Assembly (NCBI RefSeq): GCF_007859715.1
Contig: NZ_SJPG01000001.1
Span: 806,001 to 870,000, forward strand
Direction of reading: 5' to 3'
DNA from: Rubinisphaera italica
Lineage (GTDB): Bacteria; Planctomycetota; Planctomycetia; Planctomycetales; Planctomycetaceae
DNA: 64,000 nt
Shown here: piece by piece, positions 34,083 to 43,173 of the stretch
How positions within the stretch are numbered: the first letter of the stretch is position 1
Layout: each line of letters starts with the position of its first letter
Notes under the pieces: model-generated
Database searches by the model: none
Told to the model about the DNA's origin: nothing
Seen by the model: the letters and a program-made list of their open reading frames with translations, nothing else
Translations under genes and position numbers: made by a program

Positions 34083-35609
34083 ATGAGTTCGCGCGTGGAA
34101 AATCCCGCCGCTCAGCTTGAAACCTATTCTCGGGTGGCAGAAATTTCACCCTGGCCTGTTATGATTCTCAATTCTCAGGGCCAGCTGAGATCAAGCAATT
34201 CCAGTTGCCGGAAGCTATTTCACTCTTCCATTTCGTTAAATGCCGGAACTCCTCTGACGGATTTGATACGCAAAAAGGATCAGTCAAAAATTCATAACTG
34301 GTTTGAGAGCTTTGTTGCCGAAAGTCATCGAGATGAAGTAGAAGACAATGCAACCACTCCATCAACTTCAGTGATCACCAATTCAATACGCTGTCGACTG
34401 CATTCGCCAACGACACGCTTTCGAAAAATCAAACTGTTCGCCCAAAGATTTATGGATAGCGATCAGTGCTATGTCATGCTCTGCCTGGATGATACAGGTC
34501 ATCGGATCAAGAAACGGCAGGCGATTCATAAACAGCAGCAACTCATGCTCAGCCTGCTCGATAACACGGGAGCGGTGGCGTATGCGAAAAATTTACGAGG
34601 ACAGTACTTGTATATCAACAGTCTTTTTGAAGAACTGTTCCATGTCAATCGTCAAGCCGTCAAAAGCATGACGGACTATGACATCTTCAATGCAGCGGCT
34701 GCAAGTGCGTTTCAGGAAAATGATCTCAAGATAATTCAAAATGGAGAAATGCAGCGAAGTCAGGAAGTCGTGCCTCACGATGATGGACTGCATACCTATA
34801 TTTCCGCCAAATTTCCGTTATACGATGCCAATGGTGACATATTTGGTATTGGCGGGATATCGACCGATATCACCGAGCAGTTGCATAATCAACAGGAATT
34901 GCAGGCCGCCCAGGCCGTGCAACGCTTGCTCTATCCCGACGAAGCTCCCTCTTTTTCCGGATACGATATCGCAGGTTCATCTTTACCAGCCGAATCGGTT
35001 TCGGGAGACTATTACGATTACATCACCGTGGCTCCGAATCGCGTCGTCGTTGCTGTTGGAGATGTGAGCGGGCACGGTTTGGGGCCTGCTTTAGAAATGG
35101 TTGAAGTTCGTTCCTACCTGCGTGCAATATTGCGGACCGAAGTCCGTTTGGACGTGGCGATGGAATGCCTGAATGAATTCCTGTTTCACGATTTACGGGA
35201 GTGCGCTTTTGTTACACTGTTTTTAGCAGAAATCAATTTCCAGACTCACAGCTTCAGCTACGTGGGAGCCGGTCACAGGGCCGATTTTCTGAAAGCCAAT
35301 GGAGATCGCGTTAGCCTGCCAAGTACAGGCTTGATGCTCGGCGTTGAGGAACGCGTTACTTTTGTATGTTCTCCACAGTTTGCGTTCGAGCAGGGTGATG
35401 AACTAATGTTGTCAACCGATGGGATCTGCGAAACGATGACCCCTGAGAAAGAGCTGTTTGGTCGTGAGGGGATGCTCAAATTTGTCGAGTCGCATCGAAC
35501 CGAATCTGCCAGCGAAATTGTGAATAACTTGCTCACGACTTGTCAGGAAATGAACGGTCTGGAAACACAATCCGATGATATGACAGCCGTGCTGGTGAAG
35601 CGGGGTTAA
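34083..35609 (+). CDS. PAS-PAS-SpoIIE/PP2C serine phosphatase (RsbU/IcfG type)
   Basis: 508 aa, soluble. PAS1 at about 15-75 (EISPWPVMILNSQGQLRSSN), PAS2 at about 155-270 (LLDNTGAVAYAKNLRGQYLYINSLFEELF ... GIGGISTDITEQ, the last part being the PAC end). The PP2C-type phosphatase occupies about 275-508: SVSGDYYDYI, VVAVGDVSGHGLGPAL, VGAGHRADFLKANG, GDELMLSTDGICETMTP and SDDMTAVLVKR carry the metal-binding aspartates in their normal places. These proteins dephosphorylate STAS-domain regulators in response to a signal sensed by PAS. The STAS protein at 30735 is a plausible but unproven substrate. Confidence 0.94.
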   Translation: MSSRVENPAAQLETYSRVAEISPWPVMILNSQGQLRSSNSSCRKLFHSSISLNAGTPLTDLIRKKDQSKIHNWFESFVAESHRDEVEDNATTPSTSVITNSIRCRLHSPTTRFRKIKLFAQRFMDSDQCYVMLCLDDTGHRIKKRQAIHKQQQLMLSLLDNTGAVAYAKNLRGQYLYINSLFEELFHVNRQAVKSMTDYDIFNAAAASAFQENDLKIIQNGEMQRSQEVVPHDDGLHTYISAKFPLYDANGDIFGIGGISTDITEQLHNQQELQAAQAVQRLLYPDEAPSFSGYDIAGSSLPAESVSGDYYDYITVAPNRVVVAVGDVSGHGLGPALEMVEVRSYLRAILRTEVRLDVAMECLNEFLFHDLRECAFVTLFLAEINFQTHSFSYVGAGHRADFLKANGDRVSLPSTGLMLGVEERVTFVCSPQFAFEQGDELMLSTDGICETMTPEKELFGREGMLKFVESHRTESASEIVNNLLTTCQEMNGLETQSDDMTAVLVKRG

Positions 35610-35632
35610 ATCATTCCGCACCTAACCGCAGA

Positions 35633-36451
35633 TTATCGTGGAAACAACTCCTGATATTTTTTGATCGTCTGCTGAGCACAAGTGGCCGCATCGGGAATCG
35701 GAAAAGCTTCGGCTGACACATATTTCGAGTAGCCGATTTCCTGGAGGGCTTTGACAATCGGTGCAAAATCCATGTGTCCGAAACCTGCTGCCTGTCGGTT
35801 GGAGTCGACAAAGTGGATGTGCCCGGTCAGTTCCCCCGCATCGATCAGAGCCTGAGCGATGTTGGATTCTTCGATGTTCATGTGGAACAGGTCAGCCAGC
35901 AGAACCACATTGGCAATTTTCTCGGATCGCAAATAATCAGCTGCGTCTGCCAGTTTATTGAACAGATTGGTTTCGTAACGATTGAGCGGTTCGTAAATCA
36001 GCGGAACATTCTTCTGTCCCGCATAATCCCCAAGTCTGTTTAGAGCCTCTGTGAGTCGCTCGATTGCAACCGCCTTACCCTCGACTTTGTCAAAACGTCC
36101 CTGCATCGAGCCGATGATTGCCGGTGCGTTGAACTCGGCTCCAAAATCAATGATGTCTTTAATAAATTGAATCGCCTGTTCGCGACGTGAGACATCGGCA
36201 TCACACAACTGGAGTTGATGGACCACCATCCCGGCTCCCGTTCCGACAGCCGCGACTTTCAGGCCCGTTTCTTCAATGAGCTTTTGCAATTCCTGACGGT
36301 CAACGAAATCAGCCGAAGGGGCGAAAATCTCCACGGCATCGTAACCAAGCTGCTTCGCATCCTGAAAAGCGGCTCGCACACCGTCCCAATACACAAACGG
36401 ACCACCACGCGCTTGCTCAACCAGACTGACAGTAATTGCAAATTGAATCAT
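35633..36451 (-). CDS. Hydroxypyruvate isomerase-like TIM-barrel protein
   Basis: 272 aa, AP-endonuclease-2-like TIM barrel. Matches the Hyi/OtnI group: AAFQDAKQLGYDAVEIFAPSADFVDRQELQKLIEETGLKVAAVG near the start, PLIYEPLNRYETNLFNKLADAADYLR in the middle (Glu at the active site, around residue 152), HIHFVDSNRQAAGFGHMDFAPIVKALQEIGYSKYVSAEAFP at the end (second metal Glu in SAEAFP). The full set of metal ligands (E-x-x-N-R, H-x-x-D-x-x-R, E) is present, so an active sugar or hydroxy-acid isomerase/epimerase is likely. The substrate cannot be assigned; planctomycetes encode many such proteins. Confidence 0.85.
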   Translation of the reverse strand: MIQFAITVSLVEQARGGPFVYWDGVRAAFQDAKQLGYDAVEIFAPSADFVDRQELQKLIEETGLKVAAVGTGAGMVVHQLQLCDADVSRREQAIQFIKDIIDFGAEFNAPAIIGSMQGRFDKVEGKAVAIERLTEALNRLGDYAGQKNVPLIYEPLNRYETNLFNKLADAADYLRSEKIANVVLLADLFHMNIEESNIAQALIDAGELTGHIHFVDSNRQAAGFGHMDFAPIVKALQEIGYSKYVSAEAFPIPDAATCAQQTIKKYQELFPR

Positions 36452-36554
36452 ATCGAACGACTTACCTGATTATGGACTTTAATTGGATCGTGAGCCGTTC
36501 ATCCTGACAATCCTAAGTGCGATCTTCAAGTTCATCGCCACGAAAGCCATCTGT

Positions 36555-38000
36555 TCAACTCAATCCCGGAATAGGCGCGCCGTTATAAAGCGGAATCGGA
36601 CGATCAAGTAAATCATTCCAGTGAGCTGTGGAAGGTAAGCCGAGTGAGTTATAAATCGTCGCGGCCAGATTTTCCGGTCGTTGGGGATCGGTAGCAGGTG
36701 CGCCACCATTTTTATCGGAGGATCCAATCACGCGGCCACCTTTCACACCACCGCCAGCCAGGAACACCGATTGTAATTTCCCCCAGTGATCGCGGCCAGG
36801 AAGTTCATAGGCTGATGGGATGGTGAATATTTTTGGCGTTCGTCCAAACTCGCCTGCCATCACAATTAACGTATCGTCGAGTAAGCCTCGTTCATCGAGA
36901 TCATCGAGCAACGCGGAAACACCGCGGTCCATGGGAGGCAGGAGATAGTTTTTCAGATTCGGAAATGCATTTCCGTGTGTGTCCCAGGTTTCATTGTTCC
37001 CAAGATTAACTTGAATCAAACTGACTCCTGCTTCCACCAACCGCCGCGCGACCAGCAACGACCAGCCAAACACATTCTCTCCGTAACGCTCTCGGGTTGA
37101 TGCTTCCACTTTGGAGACATCGAACACATCTTTCATCTTGCCATCGACCAGTAAGGAAATCGCCCGTTCCTGATAGCGATTGTAGGCATCGAGCTCTGAG
37201 AGTTGTGTCAACTGCTGTTGCTGGGCATCGATATGCTGTAGCAGGTTCAGACGACCATGCAGTCGTTTGACGGACATCGATTCGGGAATTGATAAATTCG
37301 GCGAACGGAATTCAAATCCTTTTGGAACTTCTGCTCCCCGCTGATGATGAAATCCGTATTCGGGCCAGGCTCCATAAGATTGTGCGTTATAGGGGGAGGC
37401 CTGCAGGAAAAAGGGATCTTCCTGAGAACCCATTATTCCACCAAATTGGCCGGGCAGAGTTCTTCCGGTTCGGTGGACCAGCTTTTCAGGCAACATAATT
37501 GCAGGCGGCAGATTATTGCGTCCGGGCATTAACTGATTGGCAATCGCAGCCATAGAGGGATGATCGGAAGGTCTCGGCTCTGAAGGGTTGAAGCCCCGCG
37601 GCAAATCCGATCGCCCGGACAGCATCACCATATGGCCTTGCGAATGTTCGTTGTAGGGATGCGTCAAACTGCGAACCAGCGACCATTTTTCACTGCGTTG
37701 GGCCAGCATCGGCAGGTGTTCGCAAATCTGAGTTCCCGGCGTTTTTGTCGAGATCGGATTGAACTCGCCCCGATACTCGACCGGAGCATCTGGCTTGGGA
37801 TCGAAACTGTCCTGCTGAGCCAGACCGCCCGAAAGAAAAATATAGATGACCGATTTGTGTCGTTTCGTCGGTTCCGATTCCGCTCGCAGTTGCTCCAAAT
37901 GACTGGCACCGAGACCGAGCAGACCAATGCTGCCAATTTCGATCATTCGTCGACGAGTCAGTTGAGGATGCTGGTATGGAGATTCAGGGGAACACGTCAT
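36555..38000 (-). CDS. Secreted DUF1501 family protein
   Basis: 481 aa, Tat leader LTRRRMIEIGSIGLLGLGASHL (residues 14-35). DUF1501 proteins belong to the alkaline phosphatase/sulfatase-like superfamily. Family marks: KSVIYIFLSGGLAQQDSFDPKPDAPVEYRGEF, the GRSDLP..HPSMAAIANQL region, VNLGNNETWDTHGNAFPNLKNYLLPPMDRGVSALLDDLDERGLLDDTLIVMAGEFGRTPKI and GRDHWGKLQSVFLAGGGVKGG. The WDTH and GEFGRTP motifs are the best conserved in the family. DUF1501 genes normally follow a DUF1549/DUF1553 cytochrome gene; here no such partner is adjacent. Divergent from kdsD. Activity unknown. Confidence 0.93.
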   Translation of the reverse strand: MTCSPESPYQHPQLTRRRMIEIGSIGLLGLGASHLEQLRAESEPTKRHKSVIYIFLSGGLAQQDSFDPKPDAPVEYRGEFNPISTKTPGTQICEHLPMLAQRSEKWSLVRSLTHPYNEHSQGHMVMLSGRSDLPRGFNPSEPRPSDHPSMAAIANQLMPGRNNLPPAIMLPEKLVHRTGRTLPGQFGGIMGSQEDPFFLQASPYNAQSYGAWPEYGFHHQRGAEVPKGFEFRSPNLSIPESMSVKRLHGRLNLLQHIDAQQQQLTQLSELDAYNRYQERAISLLVDGKMKDVFDVSKVEASTRERYGENVFGWSLLVARRLVEAGVSLIQVNLGNNETWDTHGNAFPNLKNYLLPPMDRGVSALLDDLDERGLLDDTLIVMAGEFGRTPKIFTIPSAYELPGRDHWGKLQSVFLAGGGVKGGRVIGSSDKNGGAPATDPQRPENLAATIYNSLGLPSTAHWNDLLDRPIPLYNGAPIPGLS

Positions 38001-38328
38001 CGGCTTCTCCAGTTACTGAGGTGGGCATTCGCTGGAACCTGTTGGGAACTCTCAGATTAACGAATCAGAAGGCAAATCTCCAGAGTTGCGCACCAAAAAG
38101 TGGACAGATGAGTGGTGATTGTTTTCGCATTTTCAGTGATATTTTGCGAATTTGAAAGCGGTCCAATTCGAGTTTAAAATCACGGAAACCGCATGAAATT
38201 AAGACTCTCTTGTCAAAAGTATCTGCCAATCACATCACAAGATCGCAATTGACCTGAAATTGGATTTTGGGGTAAAAGTCCGCAAACTCTCAGCGCCATT
38301 TTCCATATCTGCGTTAAAAGGTGTTCCC
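38001..38328. other. Divergent promoter region between DUF1501 and kdsD
   Basis: 328 bp, no gene and no copy of the dispersed repeats. It should contain the promoters for both neighbours. A TTGACC (38248-38253) with weak downstream -10 is the best candidate for kdsD but is not convincing. The kdsD ribosome binding site is AAGGTG. Confidence 0.35.
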
Positions 38329-39354
38329 ATGACGGCTGCAGTCGATCAAATCATTCCATACACACACATTGACCAGTTGCGTGAAGCGAAACGCATTATC
38401 GAACACGAGGCGACTGCTCTTCGCAATATCGCCATCGATCTCGATGCCCGCTTCTGTGCCGCTGTCGATCGCATCGAACACTGCCAGGGTAGTGTTGTTG
38501 TGACCGGCATTGGCAAGGCTGGCATTATCGGTCAGAAAATCGCATCCACGATGTCTTCCACTGGCACACGAGCCCATTTTGTCCATCCGGCTGAAGCCGT
38601 TCATGGCGATCTTGGTTCGTTGCATGAAGATGATATTGTACTGATTCTCTCCAACAGCGGCGAAACTGAAGAAGTCTGTCGATTACTCCCATTGCTTCAA
38701 CAACGCGGCATAGCCGTGATTGCAATCACCGCAACCTGTCACAGTACACTCGGGCATGCATCTGAAATTGCGATTCCGATTGGACGCCTTCGCGAAGCCG
38801 GTCTGCACGGCTTGCCCCCATCAACCAGCACAACGGCAATGCTGGCCGTGGGCGATGCTCTGGCTCTGGTTCTGGCTCGGGTGCGAGGCTTCGGAAGTCA
38901 GGATTTTGCCCAGTATCATCCTGCAGGCAGCCTGGGACGCAAATTAACATCCGTTACAAAAATCATGAGGACAGACGATTCCCTGCGAATCGCCAAAGAA
39001 ACGCAGTCCGTGCGGGAAGTCTTCGGGCAATCCTGGAATCAGGCTCGACGAACTGGAGCCGTAATGATTGTCGATGACGAAGAAAAACTGATCGGCATCT
39101 TCACCGATAGCGACCTGGCCCGCCTGCTCGCCTGCCATCAGGAACAGAAACTTGATCGACCGATTCGCGAAGTCATGACCTCACGTCCCACAACTATTTC
39201 CAGAACAGCCGTCCTTGGAGAAGCCGTCGACCTGATGGCCGAACGCAAACTGAGTGAGTTACCCGTTGTCGATGACGAAGGTTTCCCAGTTGGCATGCTC
39301 GACATCACCGATTTGATCGCTTTGATGCCACAGTCACTTGAGTTGAATTCGTAA
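38329..39354 (+). CDS. kdsD: Arabinose-5-phosphate isomerase KdsD/KpsF
   Basis: 341 aa from the ATG at 38329, preceded by AAGGTG; the frame is open from a TTG at 38260. Interconverts ribulose-5-P and arabinose-5-P, the first step toward KDO for lipopolysaccharide. SIS domain about 20-190: VVVTGIGKAGIIGQKIASTMSSTGTRAHFVHPAEAVHGDLGSLHEDDIVLILSNSGETEE, with the LGRLREAGLHGLPPSTSTTAMLAVGDALALVL segment of this family. Two CBS domains follow (about 215-335; VMTSRPTTISRTAVLGEAVDLMAERKLSELPVVDDEGFPVGMLDITDLI). The KDO pathway link agrees with the OstA-like gene downstream. An R4 repeat starts ten bases after the stop. Confidence 0.96.
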   Translation: MTAAVDQIIPYTHIDQLREAKRIIEHEATALRNIAIDLDARFCAAVDRIEHCQGSVVVTGIGKAGIIGQKIASTMSSTGTRAHFVHPAEAVHGDLGSLHEDDIVLILSNSGETEEVCRLLPLLQQRGIAVIAITATCHSTLGHASEIAIPIGRLREAGLHGLPPSTSTTAMLAVGDALALVLARVRGFGSQDFAQYHPAGSLGRKLTSVTKIMRTDDSLRIAKETQSVREVFGQSWNQARRTGAVMIVDDEEKLIGIFTDSDLARLLACHQEQKLDRPIREVMTSRPTTISRTAVLGEAVDLMAERKLSELPVVDDEGFPVGMLDITDLIALMPQSLELNS

Positions 39355-39363
39355 TGAAACCCG

Positions 39364-39477
39364 GGCGAGCCGAGTCAGTCATGACTCGGGTGGGGATGAG
39401 TCTGCAATCGCGATGTTTGGCAATCGTCGCACAATGATCGTGATGAAACCCCTGCCATAACTGGCAGGGGTCGCCTT
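39364..39477. repeat. R4 double-hairpin repeat, copy B
   Basis: First hairpin: GCGAGCCGAGTCAGTCATGACTCGGG, same as copy A. Second half: CGCACAATGATCGTGATGAAA then hairpin CCCCTGCCA-TAAC-TGGCAGGGG and GTCGCCT. The stem of the second hairpin differs completely from copy A at the sequence level but pairs perfectly. Confidence 0.88.
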
Positions 39478-39525
39478 ACATAAAACGAAGTTGGTGCTGG
39501 AGTCTGAAAGCCGAAGAGTTTTCTT

Positions 39526-42501
39526 ATGATGCGTCGATATTTGATCACGCTATTTTCAACGCTGATGGTCCTCGGCGCCTACTCAGTGTATGCGCAGGTT
39601 TCTCATCGGCTGTTGTCTCGCTCACACACAAATCACGCCACCGCTCAGCGACCAATAGTTCACAGCGTTCCCTCGATTGGTCCACGTATCAGCCAGGAAA
39701 TGGCCGAGAAGTATTTGCCCGATGCTCCCTGGGCAGTGAATGCCCGTGCTAAAATTCGAGCTGATGGATTGCATCTGTTTTTCAACGAGAAGAAACTCGT
39801 TAACGGAAATACAGAGATCGAGGTCAGTCCTGTGGCGATGGTCTGGATGGCTGATGAGGAAGATGGAAAAGTACCATCAGAGAAGGAGCCGATCGTCATC
39901 CGAGCCGAAAAGGCGACCTTCGTCTTTGATGAAGCGGTCGAACTATCTGAAATACGGACGAGATTGATTCGCGAAATCAGAATGATCGGTCAGGTTTATA
40001 TTCGTGGTGACGATGGCCTGAAGGTTCGCGGCAGCAACTTTGTGTTTTCGCGAGACAACAAAAACATCAGTAGCTATCACCCGATTGATTTTCGGTTTCA
40101 GAAACATCAGGGTTTTGCCAATAACATTCAGATCAATCTAGAAATGCGAGATGGGGGGGCCTATGCCGATAATCCTCAAGTTGAAGCGATTAAGGATATT
40201 CTCATCAGCGAACATCTGGAGATGAATCTCAAGCCAGATGAAGAGGAATCTCCCGTGCTGGTGACCTGCGAAGGTTATTTTCAGTATCGCTTTGACTCCC
40301 AATTGGCGATTTTAAATCGAGATGTGTTCGTCCACCGAACGGATAAGACAGGCCTCGTCGATTCCCTCACCTGCGATTCTCTCGCATTGCAGTTTGGAGA
40401 AAAGCTGGATGCCGTCCCCTCTGAAAACAAAACACTGGGCGGGAGTTCGAATCTGGAGTTAATCTCGCTAACGGCCACCGGCGATGAAGTGATTGCCAAA
40501 TCGTCAGCCAATCAACTCGAAGCTGTCGGCGAACGATTGACGTATTTGCTACGTGAGAAAAAGTTGATCCTGCAGAAAAATCGTGGCGTTGAAATTGAAT
40601 ATCGGGGGGCAGATCTCTTCACTCCCCGGCTCGAAATCCAGGTCGATGACGATCAGCAACCGGTCTTTGCCAAATGTGATGGTCCCGGCCAGGTGAAATA
40701 TCTGGATAAGACCGCAGCGGATTCTGGACAACTGATTCAGCAGTCCGCCATCCCGGCGATTCTGGCTCAGGCGAATTGGCAGGAATCGTTGACATTCATG
40801 CCCGATCCCAACTCACAGGGACAATTAGACCTTGTCACCCTGACTGGCAAAGCCGTGCTGCATTCTCCTGTCCAGCAAACAGGAATCATTTCGAATTCGA
40901 TCAAAGTCTGGCTGAAGCGCATTCAATTGGAGGCACCAGTAAACGCTTCCGTGAATAGTTCATTGAGTCAAAAACAAGATGTGCGAATCGTCCGCACGCT
41001 CGCCGAGCAGGATGTTGCGGTGGTCAGCCCATATCTTGAAGGAGAATATGAATCGCTCGATGTTTATTTCGATCGCCAATCGGTCGAGACCCTCGCAGCC
41101 TTGAAAGGCGAAACTCCCAAAACGACTGATACGTCAACGTCAAACAATGTCATATCTGAACCTGCCGAACAAACTGCTGCAATCAAAAAACGAAGTTCAC
41201 TCCAGAAGGTCCCGAAAGAACCGTTCAAGATTGACGCGACGCATCTCACACTGCAGGTCGTTCACGATCCCAAATTCAAAGATGTGCATGTCGCTCATGT
41301 GAAAACCGAGGGGATCGTGAAAGCAAATGGTTTAATTGAAGACCAGGAAGAACCGGTGCATCTCGAAGGACAATCGGTTGATATCGCCAATGGAGGTGAC
41401 GAACGGCAGCGATTTCATCTCCTCGGCACCGATGAGCGCTTCGCCTCGATTCGTAGTGGAGAAATGCGAATTGATGGGATCGACCTGTTTCTGGATCGCG
41501 CGCAGAATTTCACCCGCGTTATGGGCGGAGGGGCGATTGAGTTTCCTGTCAAATCAAACTGGAACGGCGAAAAACTTCAGCAGGCTCAAATTCTAGAGGT
41601 TTCGTGGAAAGAGCAGATGCGGTTTGAAGGACGAACTGCTCATTTCGTGGGAACCGTCCGGGCGACCATTGGCGATTCCGTCATCACATGCGAAGAACTG
41701 AAGGTGCATCTCGATCAACCGATCTCTCTCAAATCGACCTCAATGACAATCAAGCCGCAAATTGCCAGCATCGAGTGTCGCGATCGGGTGCGCTTTGAAA
41801 TGAATCAGTATGAAAATGGTGTGCTGGTTGGGATACGCTATCTGGATGTCTGGTCGTACACAATGAATCAGCAAACCGGAGCGATGAATGCTCAAGGTCC
41901 GGGAGTGATTGAATTCTGGCAACGCAGTAATGGCAAAGCTTCGCTCGGATTGCCGCAAGGAATGATGGGCAAATCACCTTCGGAGAAAACGCCCGCGAAA
42001 AAATCCGGCTGGGATTACACCCGCATCACCTTTGCCGGCCACATGGATGGTAACTATCTGAAACGCCAGGGAACTTTGCACGACCGCGTGAACGTACTCC
42101 ACGGCCCGGTCAGCGAACCGCTGTCCCGCTTTGGTCGCGACAATCGTCCGCCTCAAAGCGTCTGGGTGCAAAGCCAATTGCTTGAAGTTGCGTTACGGGA
42201 GGTTCCGAAAGATCCTAAGAAACCAGCCGAGGAACAAGCTCCCTGGTCGATCGAAGTGCAGGCCAAAGGCAATGCGGAAATTGAGGGAGACCAGTTTCTG
42301 GCCAAAGCCGACCTGGTTACGTTCGACCAGAGCAACCAGATGTTCACAATGCGCTCGCTGGAAAATCGCCACGCGACCATCTGGCACTACGAACATCCTC
42401 AAGCCGCCCGCTCCCGCTACGATGTCAAAATGATCCGCATCTCTCCCGATGGCAATATTCTGGAACTGGACCGAACACTCGGTGCTTCAGGGTCTCGGTG
42501 A
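39526..42501 (+). CDS. Large exported OstA/LptA-like protein
   Basis: 991 aa with an N-terminal signal peptide or anchor (residues 1-24, MMRRYLITLFSTLMVLGAYS). The rest has repeated beta-strand units of the OstA/LptA/LptC jelly-roll type: paired strands such as EPIVIRAEKATFVFDE, VLVTCEGYFQYRFDSQLAILNRDVFVHRTDKTGLVDSLTCDSLALQF, GAVIEFP-like MGGGAIEFPVKS and RFEGRTAHFVGTVRATIGDSVITCEELKVHL. The pattern 'cleared cytoplasmic label, vector of conserved CD/CE-x-L' recurs several times along its length, giving a long slide-like protein as in LPS transport bridges. With kdsD immediately upstream, transport or handling of LPS or a related lipid is likely. No LptD barrel is evident. Family assignment is by pattern, not by search. 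Confidence 0.65.
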   Translation: MMRRYLITLFSTLMVLGAYSVYAQVSHRLLSRSHTNHATAQRPIVHSVPSIGPRISQEMAEKYLPDAPWAVNARAKIRADGLHLFFNEKKLVNGNTEIEVSPVAMVWMADEEDGKVPSEKEPIVIRAEKATFVFDEAVELSEIRTRLIREIRMIGQVYIRGDDGLKVRGSNFVFSRDNKNISSYHPIDFRFQKHQGFANNIQINLEMRDGGAYADNPQVEAIKDILISEHLEMNLKPDEEESPVLVTCEGYFQYRFDSQLAILNRDVFVHRTDKTGLVDSLTCDSLALQFGEKLDAVPSENKTLGGSSNLELISLTATGDEVIAKSSANQLEAVGERLTYLLREKKLILQKNRGVEIEYRGADLFTPRLEIQVDDDQQPVFAKCDGPGQVKYLDKTAADSGQLIQQSAIPAILAQANWQESLTFMPDPNSQGQLDLVTLTGKAVLHSPVQQTGIISNSIKVWLKRIQLEAPVNASVNSSLSQKQDVRIVRTLAEQDVAVVSPYLEGEYESLDVYFDRQSVETLAALKGETPKTTDTSTSNNVISEPAEQTAAIKKRSSLQKVPKEPFKIDATHLTLQVVHDPKFKDVHVAHVKTEGIVKANGLIEDQEEPVHLEGQSVDIANGGDERQRFHLLGTDERFASIRSGEMRIDGIDLFLDRAQNFTRVMGGGAIEFPVKSNWNGEKLQQAQILEVSWKEQMRFEGRTAHFVGTVRATIGDSVITCEELKVHLDQPISLKSTSMTIKPQIASIECRDRVRFEMNQYENGVLVGIRYLDVWSYTMNQQTGAMNAQGPGVIEFWQRSNGKASLGLPQGMMGKSPSEKTPAKKSGWDYTRITFAGHMDGNYLKRQGTLHDRVNVLHGPVSEPLSRFGRDNRPPQSVWVQSQLLEVALREVPKDPKKPAEEQAPWSIEVQAKGNAEIEGDQFLAKADLVTFDQSNQMFTMRSLENRHATIWHYEHPQAARSRYDVKMIRISPDGNILELDRTLGASGSR

Positions 42502-42710
42502 GTCTATTGCTTCTTGTAACTGAAGTTTTGCCAAATTCAGCCAGAAGAGAATTCCAGATCTGCTGCATGAGTCACCAGATTTATTATTTGCTACAGAGAG
42601 GATCTCTCCTCAACCTGTTTACGTTTTTGATTCATCAATCGCCAAGACGCCAAGTGAAAAAAGAGATCAATAGAAATGAAATTTGATATGAGTTGATCAG
42701 GTTGTCTTCA

Positions 42711-42808
42711 CCACGAAGGCACTAAGAGATTTAAGAATCATGAAACTCAATAAAAAAGCCTAATGATTTTGAGGCAATGTTGTGACAGAACTCTTCGTGC
42801 CTTAGTGG
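42711..42808. repeat. Inverted pair CCACGAAGGCACTAAG / CTTCGTGCCTTAGTGG
   Basis: Two 16-bp arms, imperfectly complementary, separated by about 66 bp. This belongs to the same type of widespread intergenic repeat as R6 and is probably its relative. Confidence 0.6.
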
Positions 42809-42857
42809 TCCAATCTCATTTATTAAATGAGCGACTTGTTTTTCCTGGCGTATTGGC

Positions 42858-42985
42858 GGTTCATTTTCTCAGAAAAATAGTTCTGAAGCAGGACGTTCCA
42901 TAAAACAGCAGATTGCTGTTCAATTTTGGACAATCAGAATTCATGACTTTCACACGAGAATTGTCGACTCAGCTGATCAAGCCAG
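42858..42985. repeat. R7 dispersed repeat, copy B
   Basis: Matches 13316-13445 in the same order of blocks; the closing palindromic block reads AGCTGATCAAGCCAGCTGG, the reverse complement of the block in copy A. Confidence 0.75.
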
Positions 42986-43173
42986 CTGGGCTGGGGCCAT
43001 CCGTGGTTCTTATTCAAGAAATGGCGTTTTGCAATACTTCATCTACAAATAAAAACATGAGAATGGCGGGGACACAACTCTTCGAGATTGCCCCAGTACC
43101 CCCTGATTTAATCACATTCGCGAAAGATTTGATTATTGAGTATTTTTAAGCTCATTAAAATACGATTCTCAGA

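Larger units (their letters stand above)
42502..43173. other. 672-bp intergenic region with repeats
   Basis: No credible gene. Holds a short unit AACTGAAGTTTTGCCAAATTC (42517-42540) related to those at 32525-32556 and 32822-32857, a CCACGAAGGCACTAAG inverted pair (42711-42808), and R7 copy B (42858-42985). The 78-residue open frame at 42913-43149 begins inside R7 and is not counted. Confidence 0.6.

Noticed and set aside
42913..43149. 78-codon plus frame
   Set aside because: Starts inside R7 copy B and has no family likeness.
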